A stretch of 40,004 nt of DNA from Erwinia sp. ErVv1 (GCF_900068895.1 NZ_CDPK01000002.1:269366-309369), one strand, 5' to 3'. Shown: positions 18,128 to 27,905, counted from the first letter of the stretch. Notes: generated by a model not told the origin, from the sequence alone. Program-made: numbers and translations.

Positions 18128-19036
18128 ATGATGTTAAGTAAGAAAAATAGCGCCGCTCTTGATGCCTTCAGTGAAAAACTGGAGGTCGAAGGACGCAGCC
18201 TGTGGCAGGACGCACGCCGTCGTTTTATTCATAACCGTGCCGCGCTGGGCAGCCTGATTGTGCTGGTACTGATTGCGCTGTTTGTCATTTTCGCCCCCAT
18301 GCTGTCGTCGTTTACCTATGACGATACCGACTGGGGCATGATGTCCGCCGCGCCGGATCTGGTGTCGAAACACTATTTCGGCACCGACTCCTCCGGGCGC
18401 GATCTGCTGGTGCGCGTCGCGATTGGCGGCCGAATTTCGCTGATGGTCGGCGTGGCGTCGGCGCTGGTGGCGGTGCTGGTCGGCACGCTTTATGGTTCGC
18501 TGGCGGGCTATCTCGGGGGCAAAACCGACTCGGTCATGATGCGCCTGCTGGAGATCCTCAACTCCTTTCCCTTTATGTTCTTTGTCATTCTGCTGGTGAC
18601 CTTCTTTGGCCGTAATATTCTGCTGATCTTCGTGGCGATTGGGCTGGTTTCCTGGCTTGATATGGCGCGTATCGTGCGCGGTCAGACCCTGAGCCTGAAG
18701 CGCAAGGAGTTTATTGAAGCGGCCCACGTCGGCGGGGTTTCCACGCCGCATATCGTGGTTCGTCATATCGTGCCGAACGTGCTGGGCGTGGTGGTGGTTT
18801 ATGCCTCGCTGCTGGTGCCGAGCATGATCCTGTTTGAATCCTTTCTCAGTTTCCTCGGTCTGGGCACGCAGGAGCCTCTGAGCAGCTGGGGGGCACTGCT
18901 GAGCGATGGCGCTAACTCAATGGAAGTGTCGCCGTGGCTGCTGCTGTTTCCGGCGGGCTTCCTGGTGGTCACCCTGTTTTGTTTCAACTTTATCGGCGAT
19001 GGCCTGCGTGATGCCCTCGACCCGAAAGATCGTTAA
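18128..19036 (+). CDS. oppC: Oligopeptide ABC transporter permease OppC
   Basis: This is the second inner-membrane permease subunit. The protein has 302 residues and starts MMLSKKNS as in E. coli. The N-terminal cytoplasmic segment (1-38) precedes a first membrane helix, [17 protein letters not shown]. The substrate-domain motif [13 protein letters not shown] and the EAA loop [15 protein letters not shown] (about 192-206) are conserved. A GGAG-like site lies just before the ATG. It is tightly spaced between oppB and oppD. Confidence 0.97.
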   Translation: MMLSKKNSAALDAFSEKLEVEGRSLWQDARRRFIHNRAALGSLIVLVLIALFVIFAPMLSSFTYDDTDWGMMSAAPDLVSKHYFGTDSSGRDLLVRVAIGGRISLMVGVASALVAVLVGTLYGSLAGYLGGKTDSVMMRLLEILNSFPFMFFVILLVTFFGRNILLIFVAIGLVSWLDMARIVRGQTLSLKRKEFIEAAHVGGVSTPHIVVRHIVPNVLGVVVVYASLLVPSMILFESFLSFLGLGTQEPLSSWGALLSDGANSMEVSPWLLLFPAGFLVVTLFCFNFIGDGLRDALDPKDR

Positions 19037-19047
19037 GGAGTTTCCCG

Positions 19048-20054
19048 ATGAGCATAATTGAACAACAGCCAGCGATGGCCAGTCTGACGGGAAGCAAGCT
19101 GCTTGACGTAAAGGATCTGCGCGTGACCTTTGGAACGCCGGACGGGGATGTTACCGCCGTAAACGACCTCAATTTTAGCCTGCGCGCCGGTGAAACGCTG
19201 GGCATTGTGGGCGAATCCGGTTCAGGTAAGTCGCAGACCGCCTTTGCCCTGATGGGGCTGCTGGCCAGCAATGGCCGAATTGGCGGCTCGGCGCTGTTTA
19301 ACGGTAAAGAGATCCTCAACCTGCCGGAAAAGCAGCTTAACAGGCTGCGGGCCGAGCAGATTGCGATGATCTTCCAGGACCCGATGACCTCCCTTAACCC
19401 CTATATGAAGGTGGGCGAGCAGCTGATGGAAGTGCTCAGGCTGCACAAGGGGATGAGCAGCGCGCAGGCGTTTGAAGAGTCGGTACGCATGCTGGATGCC
19501 GTCAAAATGCCTGAGGCGCGCAAGCGCATGAAAATGTATCCCCATGAGTTTTCGGGCGGCATGCGTCAGCGGGTCATGATTGCGATGGCGTTGATGTGTC
19601 GGCCTAAACTGCTTATTGCCGATGAGCCCACCACTGCGCTGGATGTGACGGTACAGGCGCAGATTATGACGCTGCTGAATGACCTGAAAAGGGAATTCAA
19701 TACGGCGATTATTATGATCACCCACGACCTGGGCGTGGTGGCGGGCATCTGTGACCAGGTGCTGGTGATGTACGCAGGCCGCACCATGGAGTATGGCCGC
19801 GCGCGCGACGTGTTCTATCAGCCTACGCATCCTTATTCTATTGGGCTGCTTAATGCCGTGCCGCGTCTGGATGCGGAGGGCGAATCGCTTACCACTATTC
19901 CGGGCAATCCGCCTAATCTGCTGCGTCTGCCGAAAGGCTGCCCGTTCCAGCCTCGTTGCCCCCACGCGATGGAAATCTGCTCTACCGCACCGCCGCTGGC
20001 GCCATTCGGCGAAGGGCGTTTACGTGCCTGCTTTAAACCCGCGGAGGAACTGGT

Positions 20055-20058
<4 letters not shown>
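19048..20058 (+). CDS. oppD: Oligopeptide ABC transporter ATP-binding protein OppD
   Basis: This cytoplasmic ATPase subunit pairs with OppF to drive peptide import. The protein has 336 residues. Walker A is GESGSGKS (55-62), the signature is FSGGMRQR, Walker B is LLIADEPT, and the H-loop is in ITHDLG. A C-terminal oligopeptide-ATPase extension carries a Cys cluster ([15 protein letters not shown]), which in OppD/DppD-type ATPases holds an iron-sulfur cluster. AAGGAG precedes the ATG. Its stop overlaps the oppF start by 4 bp (ATGA), implying coupled translation. Confidence 0.97.
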
Positions 20059-21054
<996 letters not shown>

Positions 21055-21056
<2 letters not shown>

Positions 21057-21105
21057 ATAAAAACGGCACCCCGCTTATGCGCCGTCGCACATAAACGGGG
21101 TGCCG
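21055..21105 (-). terminator. Terminator for cls-yciU, facing oppF
   Basis: The 10-bp perfect stem CGGCACCCCG (21064-21073) pairs with CGGGGTGCCG (21096-21105). The inner arms TTATG/CATAA lengthen it. On the minus strand a TTTTTATTT tract follows, giving a good intrinsic terminator downstream of yciU. On the plus strand there is no T-run, but it may still protect the opp mRNA 3' end. Confidence 0.8.
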
Positions 21106-21168
21106 CATCAGGCTCGAACTGAGCCGCGGACGTTACTGATGCCGTAACCGGTGGCCGTATCAGGCCTC
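21105..21168. repeat. REP-like palindromic sequence between oppF and yciU
   Basis: CTGATGCC (21136-21143) and GGC..ATCAGGCCT (21153-21167) form an imperfect palindrome. Its arms resemble the enterobacterial REP pattern of GATG..CG and TATC.GGCCT. It is preceded by GCATCAG (21105-21111), which pairs with CTGATGC (21136-21142), and by the hairpin GGCTC/GAGCC (21111-21125). The position between converging genes is typical of REP elements. Membership of a known REP class is not proven from sequence alone. Confidence 0.4.
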
Positions 21169-21188
21169 AGCTCTGTTGACCGTCTTGC

Positions 21189-21512
21189 TTACTCACGCCA
21201 TAAAATATGACACAGCTTGTGGTCTTTCTCACGGCACAGCAGCACGCGGGCGAAAACGTCGTTGATCGGTTCGCCATCGGCATCACCCAGACCAATGACC
21301 ACCTCGGCGAAAAAGTCCGGGTTGAGATCGAAGTCCACATGTTCCGCCCAGTCGTCAGACGGGTCAAACAGCTCGGCGCCGCCGCGCTCTTCAAACTGCA
21401 GATTGAACAGGATGACATCGGCCGGATCGAGATTATCGACTGCCAGCTCAAGAAAAATGTCGTAGGCCTGTTCCAGCGTTTCATCTTCGGTAAGACGATT
21501 ATTCAAATCCAT
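21189..21512 (-). CDS. yciU: YciU family (UPF0263) protein
   Basis: This is a small acidic protein of 107 residues (E. coli YciU has 109), highly conserved: [20 protein letters not shown] and the C-terminus [15 protein letters not shown]. It belongs to the dsDNA-mimic/HI1450-like family, proposed to bind nucleic-acid-binding proteins through its negative surface; its role is not established. I chose the ATG at 21512, with GGGA about 7 nt upstream. Longer in-frame starts run into the cls coding end and lack conservation. It lies 46 bp downstream of cls and probably shares its transcript. Confidence 0.92.
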   Translation of the reverse strand: MDLNNRLTEDETLEQAYDIFLELAVDNLDPADVILFNLQFEERGGAELFDPSDDWAEHVDFDLNPDFFAEVVIGLGDADGEPINDVFARVLLCREKDHKLCHILWRE

Positions 21513-21558
21513 ATCATTTCCCATCATGCCCATTGGGCGCTGTGCAATTTCGCTCGTT

Positions 21559-23019
21559 TTACAGCAACGGGCTGAAGAAGTAAAACAGTCGTTCAACAAT
21601 ACGCTGCCAGTAGGCGCGACGCGCCCAGCGCTTGCCGTCGACCAGCCGTGATCGGGCGATGTAATCGTCCTGGACGGTCGCCAGATCGCTGCCGAATCCG
21701 TCATCATCAATCACCAGCGTAATTTCAAAATTCAGCCACAGGCTGCGCATATCAAGGTTCACCGTCCCGACCAGGCTTAGCTGACCATCGACCAGCACGC
21801 TTTTGGTGTGCAGCAGGCCATCTTCAAACTGATAGATCTTCACGCCCGCTTCCAGCAGCTCGGCGAAGAAAGCCCGGCTGGCCCAGCCAACCAGCAAGGA
21901 ATCGTTATGGCGCGGCACAATGATGCTGACATCCACACCACGGTGCGCCGCGGTACAGATGGCATGCAGCAGATCGTCACTGGGCACAAAGTAGGGGGTG
22001 GTCATAATCAGCTGCTCACGTGCGGAGTAAACCGCCGTCAGTAGCGCCTGATGGATCAGATCTTCCGGGAAACCGGGGCCGGACGCAATTACCTGAATAG
22101 TATGACCACTCTCCTGTTCAAAGGGCATGATATTGGTGTCGGGCGGCGGCGGTAAAATGCGCTTGCCCGTTTCGATCTCCCAGTCACAGGAGTAGATTAT
22201 CCCCATGGTGGTCGAGACCGGACCTTCCATCCTCGCCATCAGATCAATCCACTGCCCGACGCCGGCATCCTGTTTGAAATAGCGCGGATCAACGAGGTTC
22301 ATGCTGCCGGTATAGGCGATATAGTTATCAATCAGCACCACTTTACGATGCTGACGCAAATCCATCCGGCGCAGAAAAACGCGCAGCAGGCTCACTTTTA
22401 GCGACTCCACCACATCCACGCCCGCATTGCGCATCATTGCAGGCCAGGGGCTGCGGAAAAACTGCACGCTGCCTGCGGAGTCCAACATCAGCCGGCAGTG
22501 TACGCCGCGCCGCGCCGCCGCCATAAGTGATTCGGCCACCTCATCGGCCATCCCGCCGGGCTGCCAGATGTAAAACACCATCTCGATATTATGCCGCGCC
22601 AGCTGAATATCCCGGATAAGCGCGGTCATGGTCTCTTCTGTGGAGGTGAGCAGCTGGAGCTGGTTGCCCTTGACCCCGGCAATCCCCTGTCGGTTTTCAC
22701 ACAGCTGGAACAGTGAGCGCGCGACGTCGCTGTTGTCCTGGGCAAAAATCTGGTGACAGGACTTCAAATCGTTAAGCCATCTGGCCGTTGAGGGCCACAT
22801 GGTGCGCGCGCGCTCGGCGCGGCGCTTGCCCAGATGCAGTTCGCCGAAAGACAAATAGGCGATAATACCCACCAGCGGCAGAATATAGATAATCAGCAGC
22901 CAGGCCATAGCTGAAGGCACGGCACGGCGCTTCATCAGAATGCGTAGCGTCACACCTGCTATCAGCAACCAGTAGCCAAAAATGAGAAGCCAGCTGAGTA
23001 AAGTATAAAAAGTCGTCAT
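21559..23019 (-). CDS. clsA: Cardiolipin synthase A
   Basis: The enzyme condenses two phosphatidylglycerol molecules to cardiolipin and glycerol at the inner membrane. The protein has 486 residues, exactly the E. coli ClsA length. Two N-terminal membrane helices (about 6-26 and 36-56) are followed by two phospholipase-D domains. The first HKD motif has His224, Lys226 and Asp231 (HRKVVLID); the second is HTKSVLVD near residue 404. I chose the ATG at 23019 ([10 protein letters not shown]) over an in-frame GTG 21 nt upstream, because it matches E. coli and the GTG has no ribosome site. It is divergent from yciY. Confidence 0.97.
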   Translation of the reverse strand: MTTFYTLLSWLLIFGYWLLIAGVTLRILMKRRAVPSAMAWLLIIYILPLVGIIAYLSFGELHLGKRRAERARTMWPSTARWLNDLKSCHQIFAQDNSDVARSLFQLCENRQGIAGVKGNQLQLLTSTEETMTALIRDIQLARHNIEMVFYIWQPGGMADEVAESLMAAARRGVHCRLMLDSAGSVQFFRSPWPAMMRNAGVDVVESLKVSLLRVFLRRMDLRQHRKVVLIDNYIAYTGSMNLVDPRYFKQDAGVGQWIDLMARMEGPVSTTMGIIYSCDWEIETGKRILPPPPDTNIMPFEQESGHTIQVIASGPGFPEDLIHQALLTAVYSAREQLIMTTPYFVPSDDLLHAICTAAHRGVDVSIIVPRHNDSLLVGWASRAFFAELLEAGVKIYQFEDGLLHTKSVLVDGQLSLVGTVNLDMRSLWLNFEITLVIDDDGFGSDLATVQDDYIARSRLVDGKRWARRAYWQRIVERLFYFFSPLL

Positions 23020-23166
23020 GTCAGTGGAAATTCCGTTCACGCTAAGTAAGAGGAGTTTACGTGCAGATGCGAGCGGGCGAAACCTTTAATGTTTTTAAGT
23101 CATCGGACCTGGGCGAAGGCGATAAAGGTCTATAATGCGCCGCGTGTTTTTTAGCCGGGAGTCGAA

Positions 23167-23343
23167 ATGAGACGGAGTAAGAATGAAGTTGCGCGCTGGC
23201 GCATGTCGCGTCAGGTTAAACGCCGCCGGGCGCGCTGGCTGGAAGGGCAGTCGAGACGCTATGGCCGTATGCATGCCATCCGCCACCAGTTGAGTCAGCA
23301 GCAGCGCCGTTCGATACTGTTTGTTAACCCACTACTCTCGTAG
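23167..23343 (+). CDS. yciY: YciY family small basic protein
   Basis: This short gene of 58 residues is strongly basic, starting MRRSKNEVARWRMSRQ and containing RARWLEGQSRR. It is recognisably homologous to E. coli YciY, also a small Arg-rich protein between cls and yciI. The function is unknown. A good ribosome site, GGGAG, lies 6 nt before the ATG. The stop is immediately followed by a strong hairpin. The same DNA read on the opposite strand gives a spurious longer frame, which I rejected. Confidence 0.88.
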   Translation: MRRSKNEVARWRMSRQVKRRRARWLEGQSRRYGRMHAIRHQLSQQQRRSILFVNPLLS

Positions 23344-23344
23344 T

Positions 23345-23376
23345 GAGTACTGCCTGCGCCATCGCAGGCAGTACTC
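23345..23376. terminator. Strong hairpin between yciY and yciI
   Basis: The perfect 14-bp stem GAGTACTGCCTGCG/CGCAGGCAGTACTC has a 4-nt loop CCAT and sits between the converging ends of yciY and yciI. There is no immediate T-run on the plus strand and only a weak, offset one on the minus strand. It could be an imperfect bidirectional terminator or an mRNA-end protector. Confidence 0.65.
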
Positions 23377-23380
23377 CGGG

Positions 23381-23677
23381 TTAAAATACCCGCCTGAAGG
23401 GCTTTACGGCGACCTGTTTATAGACGCCCGCGGCAATGTACGGGTCGTCCTGCGCCCAGGCCTGCGCCACCTCAAGCGACGGGAATTCGGCAATGATGGT
23501 TGAACCGCTAAAACCTGCCACGCCCGGTTCGTTACTGTCCACGGCTGGCATCGGCCCGGCCACAATCAACCGTCCTTCATCCTGTAGCAGCTGCAAACGT
23601 GCCAGATGGGCAGGGCGCACGGCCGAGCGCTTTTCCAGTGAATCGGCATTATCTTCTGCATAAATTACGTAGAGCAC
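23381..23677 (-). CDS. yciI: YciI family protein
   Basis: This is a 98-residue protein of the YciI-like (ferredoxin-like alpha/beta) family, nearly collinear with E. coli YciI. It shows [38 protein letters not shown] and the C-terminal [10 protein letters not shown]. Family members have a putative active-site His-Asp pair (here His in RPAH and Asp in DDPYI), but no reaction is established for this protein. It is divergent from tonB, as in E. coli. Confidence 0.95.
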   Translation of the reverse strand: MLYVIYAEDNADSLEKRSAVRPAHLARLQLLQDEGRLIVAGPMPAVDSNEPGVAGFSGSTIIAEFPSLEVAQAWAQDDPYIAAGVYKQVAVKPFRRVF

Positions 23678-23824
23678 GTTACAACTCCTGTGGAATCGAC
23701 AAGATTTTTGTCATCACGTTATGTCATCGTTCACTATTGTGCAAATGAAAAGCCTGCTCGCGCTTGATTAAGGTCAGCCAAAAGTCAATTTCTGACAAAT
23801 CGCTCGCATGGCCGCCTGATGTTA

Positions 23825-23854
23825 TTGAAACTGATTGCTATTTGCATTTACACT
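23825..23854 (+). promoter_or_regulatory. tonB promoter with probable Fur-binding site
   Basis: TTGAAA (23825-23830), an 18-bp spacer and TACACT (23849-23854) lie about 30 bp before the tonB ATG. The included sequence GATTGCTATTTGCATTT matches my recollection of the E. coli tonB promoter, where Fur-iron represses. Its match to the 19-bp Fur consensus is only partial, so Fur control rests on conservation with E. coli. Confidence 0.55.
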
Positions 23855-23883
23855 TAGTGCTTCACATTTACAGCAGAAAGATT

Positions 23884-24630
23884 ATGACGACGCTGACCGA
23901 AACATCATTCCCCCGCCGTTTTTCCCTGCCCATGCTGCTCTCCATTGCGCTGCATGCGGCAGCGATTGGCGGGATCCTCTATGCTTCATTTCACCGGAGT
24001 GTTGAACTACCTAAAGCGTCTCAGCCAATCAGCGTGTCACTGGTCGCACCGGCAGTACAGCCCGTGCCACAGCCGGCTTCCCAGCCAGCGCCGCCGCAGG
24101 AAACCGTGCCGGAACCTGAGCCAGAACCGGTTCCCGAACCCGAACCGCCAAAACCTGTGCCCGTTGCCATTCCTAAACCGGCGCCTAAGCCTAAACCTAA
24201 GCCCAAACCGGTCAGGAAAGAAGTGGTAAAGCCGAAGAAGCAGGTGAAACCGGAGGAAGAACCCCGGCACGCTTCGCCAATTAATGAACATCCGGCGCCA
24301 TCGACCACGCCCTCAACGGCACCGAAGAGCTCGCCGACGCCTTCCACATCATCCGTTGCCAGCGGGCCGAAGGCACTCAGCATCGGTAAACCCGGCTACC
24401 CGGCACGCGCTTTTGCGCTGAGAATAGAAGGGCGGGTTCGCGTACAGTTCGACGTTGACAGCTCCGGCCAGGTGGGGAATATTCGCATTCTCTCCGCCGA
24501 GCCGCGCAATATGTTCGAGCGTGATGTGAGGCAGGCAATGAAGAAGTGGCGTTATGAGCCGAATAAGCCGGGTAAGGACATCAAGATGAATATTGTGTTT
24601 CGCATCAATGGCGGCTCAAGTATTGAATAG
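23884..24630 (+). CDS. tonB: Energy-transducing protein TonB
   Basis: TonB carries proton-motive-force energy from ExbB-ExbD to outer-membrane receptors for siderophores and cobalamin. The protein has 248 residues from the ATG at 23884 (MTTLTETSFPRRF). I preferred this to an upstream ATG at 23764, which would include the promoter. An N-terminal membrane anchor (about 13-33) holds the SxxxH motif with Ser20 and His24. A long proline-rich Glu-Pro/Lys-Pro spacer spans about 60-130. The C-terminal receptor-binding domain (about 165-248) has YPARAFALRIEGRVRVQFDV and WRYEPNKPG. Its direction, opposite to yciI and converging on yciA, matches E. coli. Confidence 0.96.
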   Translation: MTTLTETSFPRRFSLPMLLSIALHAAAIGGILYASFHRSVELPKASQPISVSLVAPAVQPVPQPASQPAPPQETVPEPEPEPVPEPEPPKPVPVAIPKPAPKPKPKPKPVRKEVVKPKKQVKPEEEPRHASPINEHPAPSTTPSTAPKSSPTPSTSSVASGPKALSIGKPGYPARAFALRIEGRVRVQFDVDSSGQVGNIRILSAEPRNMFERDVRQAMKKWRYEPNKPGKDIKMNIVFRINGGSSIE

Positions 24631-24642
24631 GCTCTGCCGGAG

Positions 24643-24668
24643 GGGCGCACCGCACCAGCGATGCGCCC
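24643..24668. terminator. Possible hairpin between tonB and yciA
   Basis: GGGCGCA (24643-24649) pairs with TGCGCCC (24662-24668) across a 12-nt loop between the converging genes. No T-run follows, so termination strength is doubtful. Confidence 0.35.
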
Positions 24669-24725
24669 ATGCAGGGCAATGATGGTGGAGCATCTGTTAC
24701 GGGCTGCTTCTCAGTAAGGGGGGAG

Positions 24726-25157
24726 TCAGTCCCGATCCTTCAGGTCAAAATGACCTTTTCCCGCCGGCAGCGGTCGGGATTTCCCCTGGGCGTCCACGGC
24801 GACATAGATGAACACCGCTTCGGTAGTGCAGTATCGCTGACCGATAGGTTCAGATGACACTTTCTTTATCCACACTTCAATGTTAATCGTGATTGAGCTG
24901 GTACCGGTGCGAATGCACCGGGCATGGCAGCTCACCACGTCTCCCACCGCTACCGGCTTCAGGAACGTCATGCCATCGGCGCGTACGGTGACGACACGCC
25001 CACCGGCAATCTCCTTTGCCAGAATCGCGCCGCCCATATCCATTTGTGACATCAGCCAGCCGCCAAAAATATCGCCGTTGGCATTCGTATCAGCAGGCAT
25101 AGCCAGCGTTCGCAGAACCATTTCGCCCTGCGGAACGCGATTAGTGTCATCGCTCAT
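24726..25157 (-). CDS. yciA: Acyl-CoA thioesterase YciA
   Basis: This cytoplasmic hotdog-fold thioesterase hydrolyses a broad range of short to long acyl-CoAs. The protein has 143 residues from the ATG at 25157. The hotdog core is conserved with E. coli: LAMPADTNANGDIFGGWLMSQMD contains the catalytic Asn-Asp region, and VAVGDVVSCHARC and SEPIGQRY follow. About 11 residues at the C-terminus (ending GHFDLKDRD) extend beyond the 132-residue E. coli protein. An upstream in-frame TTG gives five more residues but has no better ribosome site. It is the last gene of the ykgJ-yciC-yciB-yciA cluster. Confidence 0.94.
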   Translation of the reverse strand: MSDDTNRVPQGEMVLRTLAMPADTNANGDIFGGWLMSQMDMGGAILAKEIAGGRVVTVRADGMTFLKPVAVGDVVSCHARCIRTGTSSITINIEVWIKKVSSEPIGQRYCTTEAVFIYVAVDAQGKSRPLPAGKGHFDLKDRD

Positions 25158-25188
25158 TAATAGGCTTCTCAATAAAAAGTGCTGAAAT

Positions 25189-25208
25189 GCCCGGAATGAT
25201 TTCCGGGC
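25189..25208 (-). terminator. Hairpin between yciB and yciA
   Basis: GCCCGGAA/TTCCGGGC forms a perfect 8-bp stem with a 4-nt loop just after the yciB stop. On the minus strand a CTTTTT tract follows 10 nt later, so it is at most a partial terminator. Confidence 0.45.
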
Positions 25209-25217
25209 GTTAAAAAA

Positions 25218-25754
25218 TTATTTTTCTTCCTGGGGCATGATGCGGTAGATATAAAGCCCACTGATAACGGTGAAAACCAGGGTGAGGCCGGTCAGACCGA
25301 ATACTTTAAAGTTAACCCAAAGTTCCTGCGGCAGCCAAAATGCGACGTAAATATTTGCCAGACCGCAGGCAAGGAAAAAGAGCGCCCAGGCAATATTTAG
25401 CCTGCGCCAGGCAGCGGCCGGCAGCGTCAGCTCTTTGCCGAGCATGCTCTGGATCAGGGGCTGTTTCATCCAGAACTGACTGAACACCAGCGCAACGGCA
25501 AACAGGGTGTAAATCACCGTTACTTTCCATTTGATGAACTCATCATTGTGAAAAACCAGCGTCAGGGTGCCAAAAACGGCGACCAGCACAAAGGTGATGA
25601 TGGTCATTTTTTCAAGCTTGCGATAGAGCACCCAGCTGGCGACCAGCGCCAGCGCCGTTGCTGCAATCAGCGCACCTGAGGCGACGAAGATGTCATACAG
25701 CTTATAGAAAATGAAAAAGACAACGAGAGGGAGGAAATCAAGTAGCTGCTTCAT
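25218..25754 (-). CDS. yciB: Inner membrane protein YciB (septation protein A family)
   Basis: This is a polytopic inner membrane protein with about five hydrophobic segments and 178 residues (E. coli has 179). The conserved start [20 protein letters not shown] is the IspZ/YciB signature. In E. coli and Shigella, YciB affects cell-envelope synthesis and septation and interacts with elongation and division proteins. Its precise activity is unsettled. It is co-directional with yciC and yciA, separated from yciC by 76 bp containing a CGGGTGC/GCACCCG inverted repeat. Confidence 0.95.
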   Translation of the reverse strand: MKQLLDFLPLVVFFIFYKLYDIFVASGALIAATALALVASWVLYRKLEKMTIITFVLVAVFGTLTLVFHNDEFIKWKVTVIYTLFAVALVFSQFWMKQPLIQSMLGKELTLPAAAWRRLNIAWALFFLACGLANIYVAFWLPQELWVNFKVFGLTGLTLVFTVISGLYIYRIMPQEEK

Positions 25755-25798
25755 AAGGGTTTCCGGATAACAGACTCAGGCGAACAATCATAATCTCG

Positions 25799-25823
25799 CG
25801 GGTGCCCTGTGGCAGAGCACCCG
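25799..25823 (-). other. Inverted repeat between yciC and yciB
   Basis: CGGGTGC (25799-25805) and GCACCCG (25817-25823) form a 7-bp stem in the 76-bp gap after yciC. There is no T-run. It may attenuate or stabilise the cluster mRNA. Confidence 0.4.
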
Positions 25824-25830
25824 GTTATGA

Positions 25831-26568
25831 CTAACGTAACAGCATATAGAGACGATAGAGATAGATAATCATTATCGCCGAAATCAAATTACTCAAGGCA
25901 TTGAGCACGACCGAGGCGACGTTGGCGGGCAGGACGGTCAGCGAGGATGCCAGCAGCAGCACAACGATTTTGGCCAGCAGCCAGAGTGCCACCGCCGGTG
26001 CAACCAGCTTAAGATGTCCCCATACCAGGCGCACGCTGAGTCGCATCGAGGCAAAAATACCCACTTTCTCCGTGCTCAGTACGATGGGAGCCAGCGCAAG
26101 AACCACGGCCAGCAATACACCCGGCACGACCAGCACCATAAAGCCGAGCTGCACCACCAGGGTCATAATAAACACCAGCAGCAGCAGGCGCGGCAGCGAG
26201 GGTGCCGAGGTGCCGATAGCACGTAGCGCGCTGACGCGCTGACCGGCTGACACCATCGGGATCAGGCTGAGCATGCCGCCGAGCAGCAGGGTATTTCCCA
26301 CCAGCGAAGCAAAAGTACCGGCTGCTGAAGCGCGAAGCAGAATACGCTGCTGATCGGGCGACATATTCTGAACCATTTCCAGCAGGCTCATGCCCGAGCC
26401 ACGGCTGCCGTCGGTCAGCATGGAGAGTTGGTCGGCCCCGGGCGTCAGCGCGTGGCCGATCAGAACGGTGATAAATGAGGTTAGCAGCGACATCAGCACG
26501 ATGGTAACCAGCTGATGACGTAAAAAATTCCCCGTGTCACGGTATAACGAGCCAGCCGTGATTGACAT
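25831..26568 (-). CDS. yciC: UPF0259 inner membrane protein YciC
   Basis: This 245-residue inner membrane protein (E. coli has 247) has about six hydrophobic segments. The conserved start [19 protein letters not shown] and the core [17 protein letters not shown] match E. coli YciC. In E. coli, yciC and yciB together influence envelope integrity; a lipid-related role has been suggested but not proven. I chose the ATG at 26568, with AAGGAG 6 nt before it. A longer upstream frame overlaps the ykgJ end and was rejected. Confidence 0.94.
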   Translation of the reverse strand: MSITAGSLYRDTGNFLRHQLVTIVLMSLLTSFITVLIGHALTPGADQLSMLTDGSRGSGMSLLEMVQNMSPDQQRILLRASAAGTFASLVGNTLLLGGMLSLIPMVSAGQRVSALRAIGTSAPSLPRLLLLVFIMTLVVQLGFMVLVVPGVLLAVVLALAPIVLSTEKVGIFASMRLSVRLVWGHLKLVAPAVALWLLAKIVVLLLASSLTVLPANVASVVLNALSNLISAIMIIYLYRLYMLLR

Positions 26569-26590
26569 GTACTCTCCTTTCAAGCCTGCA

Positions 26591-27010
26591 TTAACGATCC
26601 GGGGATTGTACATGGTCTGGGGCGAACCTGGCACCCTGACTTACATAACTTTCATTTAAAGAAGGTGTTACCGGATAAAACAGCGGCGGCAATCCATAGC
26701 GTGCCCTTGCCCGGTCACAGGCCTCATTCGCCACGCCATCCTCGCCGGAACGGGCAAACTCGCGGCAGGGGGTGGGTCGCTGCTGATAAATTCCGCAGGA
26801 GACACAGCCGCCAGGTTCGCCCTCCAGCGCCACGCAGCGAGGGGTCGCCGCGTTGGTGCCGCGCATATTGCGCAGGAACAGATTCAACGGCTCGGTCAGG
26901 TCAGCAGGGACGGTGCCGCCGCCGTCGTCGGCTTCTGCCCAGTAAAAAGAGACGCGAAAATGGGCGCAGCAGGCGCCACAGTTAATGCAGGGGTTAATGC
27001 TATCGCTCAT
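26591..27010 (-). CDS. ykgJ: YkgJ family cysteine-cluster protein
   Basis: This 139-residue protein starts [20 protein letters not shown]. It has the Cys8-x2-Cys11-x2-Cys14-Cys15 cluster of the YkgJ/UPF0153 family, plus later cysteines ([20 protein letters not shown]) that complete a probable metal or Fe-S site. The function is unknown; bound zinc or an iron-sulfur cluster is inferred from the family. It stands 22 bp upstream of yciC on the same strand, so it probably heads that cluster. In E. coli ykgJ lies elsewhere. It is divergent from ompW. Confidence 0.88.
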   Translation of the reverse strand: MSDSINPCINCGACCAHFRVSFYWAEADDGGGTVPADLTEPLNLFLRNMRGTNAATPRCVALEGEPGGCVSCGIYQQRPTPCREFARSGEDGVANEACDRARARYGLPPLFYPVTPSLNESYVSQGARFAPDHVQSPDR

Positions 27011-27124
27011 TCGATTACCCCGCCCTCAGGCGTCGAACCAAAATCACATGGAAGGAGATAAGCAACATAAGCCGCCGGATATGTTCCCGCAAGGGCTATT
27101 TATTGCGCTTGTGAGGGGCGTAAA

Positions 27125-27138
27125 TTGATCTAAATCAA
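27125..27138 (+). promoter_or_regulatory. FNR-binding site upstream of ompW
   Basis: TTGAT-CTAA-ATCAA is a perfect match to the FNR consensus, 127 bp before the ompW start codon. E. coli ompW is activated by FNR under anaerobiosis through a site of similar sequence. I could not resolve the core promoter, but a start site near 27173 would fit class II activation. ykgJ on the other strand is a second possible target. Confidence 0.85.
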
Positions 27139-27264
27139 ATCGTTGTTTTTTAAGGAGTTTAAAAGAATTGATTAGGATGATCTTTCCCGTTAATCAATGT
27201 AAATATGTCGCCAATAAAAATGACGGCGTGTATTGCGCGCTTTTGAAATTGCAAAGGAGTGATG

Positions 27265-27897
27265 ATGAAACTGAAAGCACTGGCCCTGGCTCTGGTAACG
27301 CTGCTGCCCGCGGTGGCGTCCGCACATCAGGCAGGCGATTTCTTTATACGGGCAGGCTCTGCGACCGTGCGCCCCACGGGCGGTTCGGACAACGTGCTGG
27401 GGTTGGGCGAGTTTGACGTCAGCAACAACACCCAGCTTGGCCTGACGTTTACCTATATGGCCACCGACAATATCGGTATCGAGCTGCTGGGCGCCACGCC
27501 ATTCCGCCACAAGGTGGGTCTGGCAGCCACCGGCACGCTGGCTACCGTACACCAGCTGCCGCCAACCCTGATGGCGCAGTGGTATTTTATGGGTAATACC
27601 AGCAAATGGCAGCCTTACGCCGGCATCGGTATTAACTACACCATGTTCTACGACACTGATTTCAACCAGACCGGTCGCGATGCAGGACTGAGTAATCTGA
27701 GCGTAAAAAACACCTGGGGCATCGCCGGACAGGTGGGGCTGGATTATCAACTGACGCCGAACTGGATGCTGAACGCCTCGCTCTGGTATATGGATATTGA
27801 TACCAAAGTCCGGTTTGATGCGGGCAGCGACCGTCAGAGCATTGACACCCATATCAATCCATTCGTCTTCTTCTTCGGCGCAGGTTATCGCTTCTGA
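27265..27897 (+). CDS. ompW: Outer membrane protein OmpW
   Basis: This is an eight-stranded outer-membrane beta-barrel with a hydrophobic channel, proposed to handle small hydrophobic compounds and involved in oxygen and redox adaptation. The protein has 210 residues from the ATG at 27265, of three consecutive possible starts. AAGGAG lies 5 nt upstream of that one and too close to the others. A signal peptide ends at about VASA-HQAG. The mature part shows FFIRAGSATVRPT, NTQLGLTFTYMATDNIG, LPPTLMAQWYF and the C-terminal GAGYRF with terminal Phe for BAM recognition. Confidence 0.96.
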   Translation: MKLKALALALVTLLPAVASAHQAGDFFIRAGSATVRPTGGSDNVLGLGEFDVSNNTQLGLTFTYMATDNIGIELLGATPFRHKVGLAATGTLATVHQLPPTLMAQWYFMGNTSKWQPYAGIGINYTMFYDTDFNQTGRDAGLSNLSVKNTWGIAGQVGLDYQLTPNWMLNASLWYMDIDTKVRFDAGSDRQSIDTHINPFVFFFGAGYRF

Positions 27898-27905
27898 TTT
27901 CAGGC

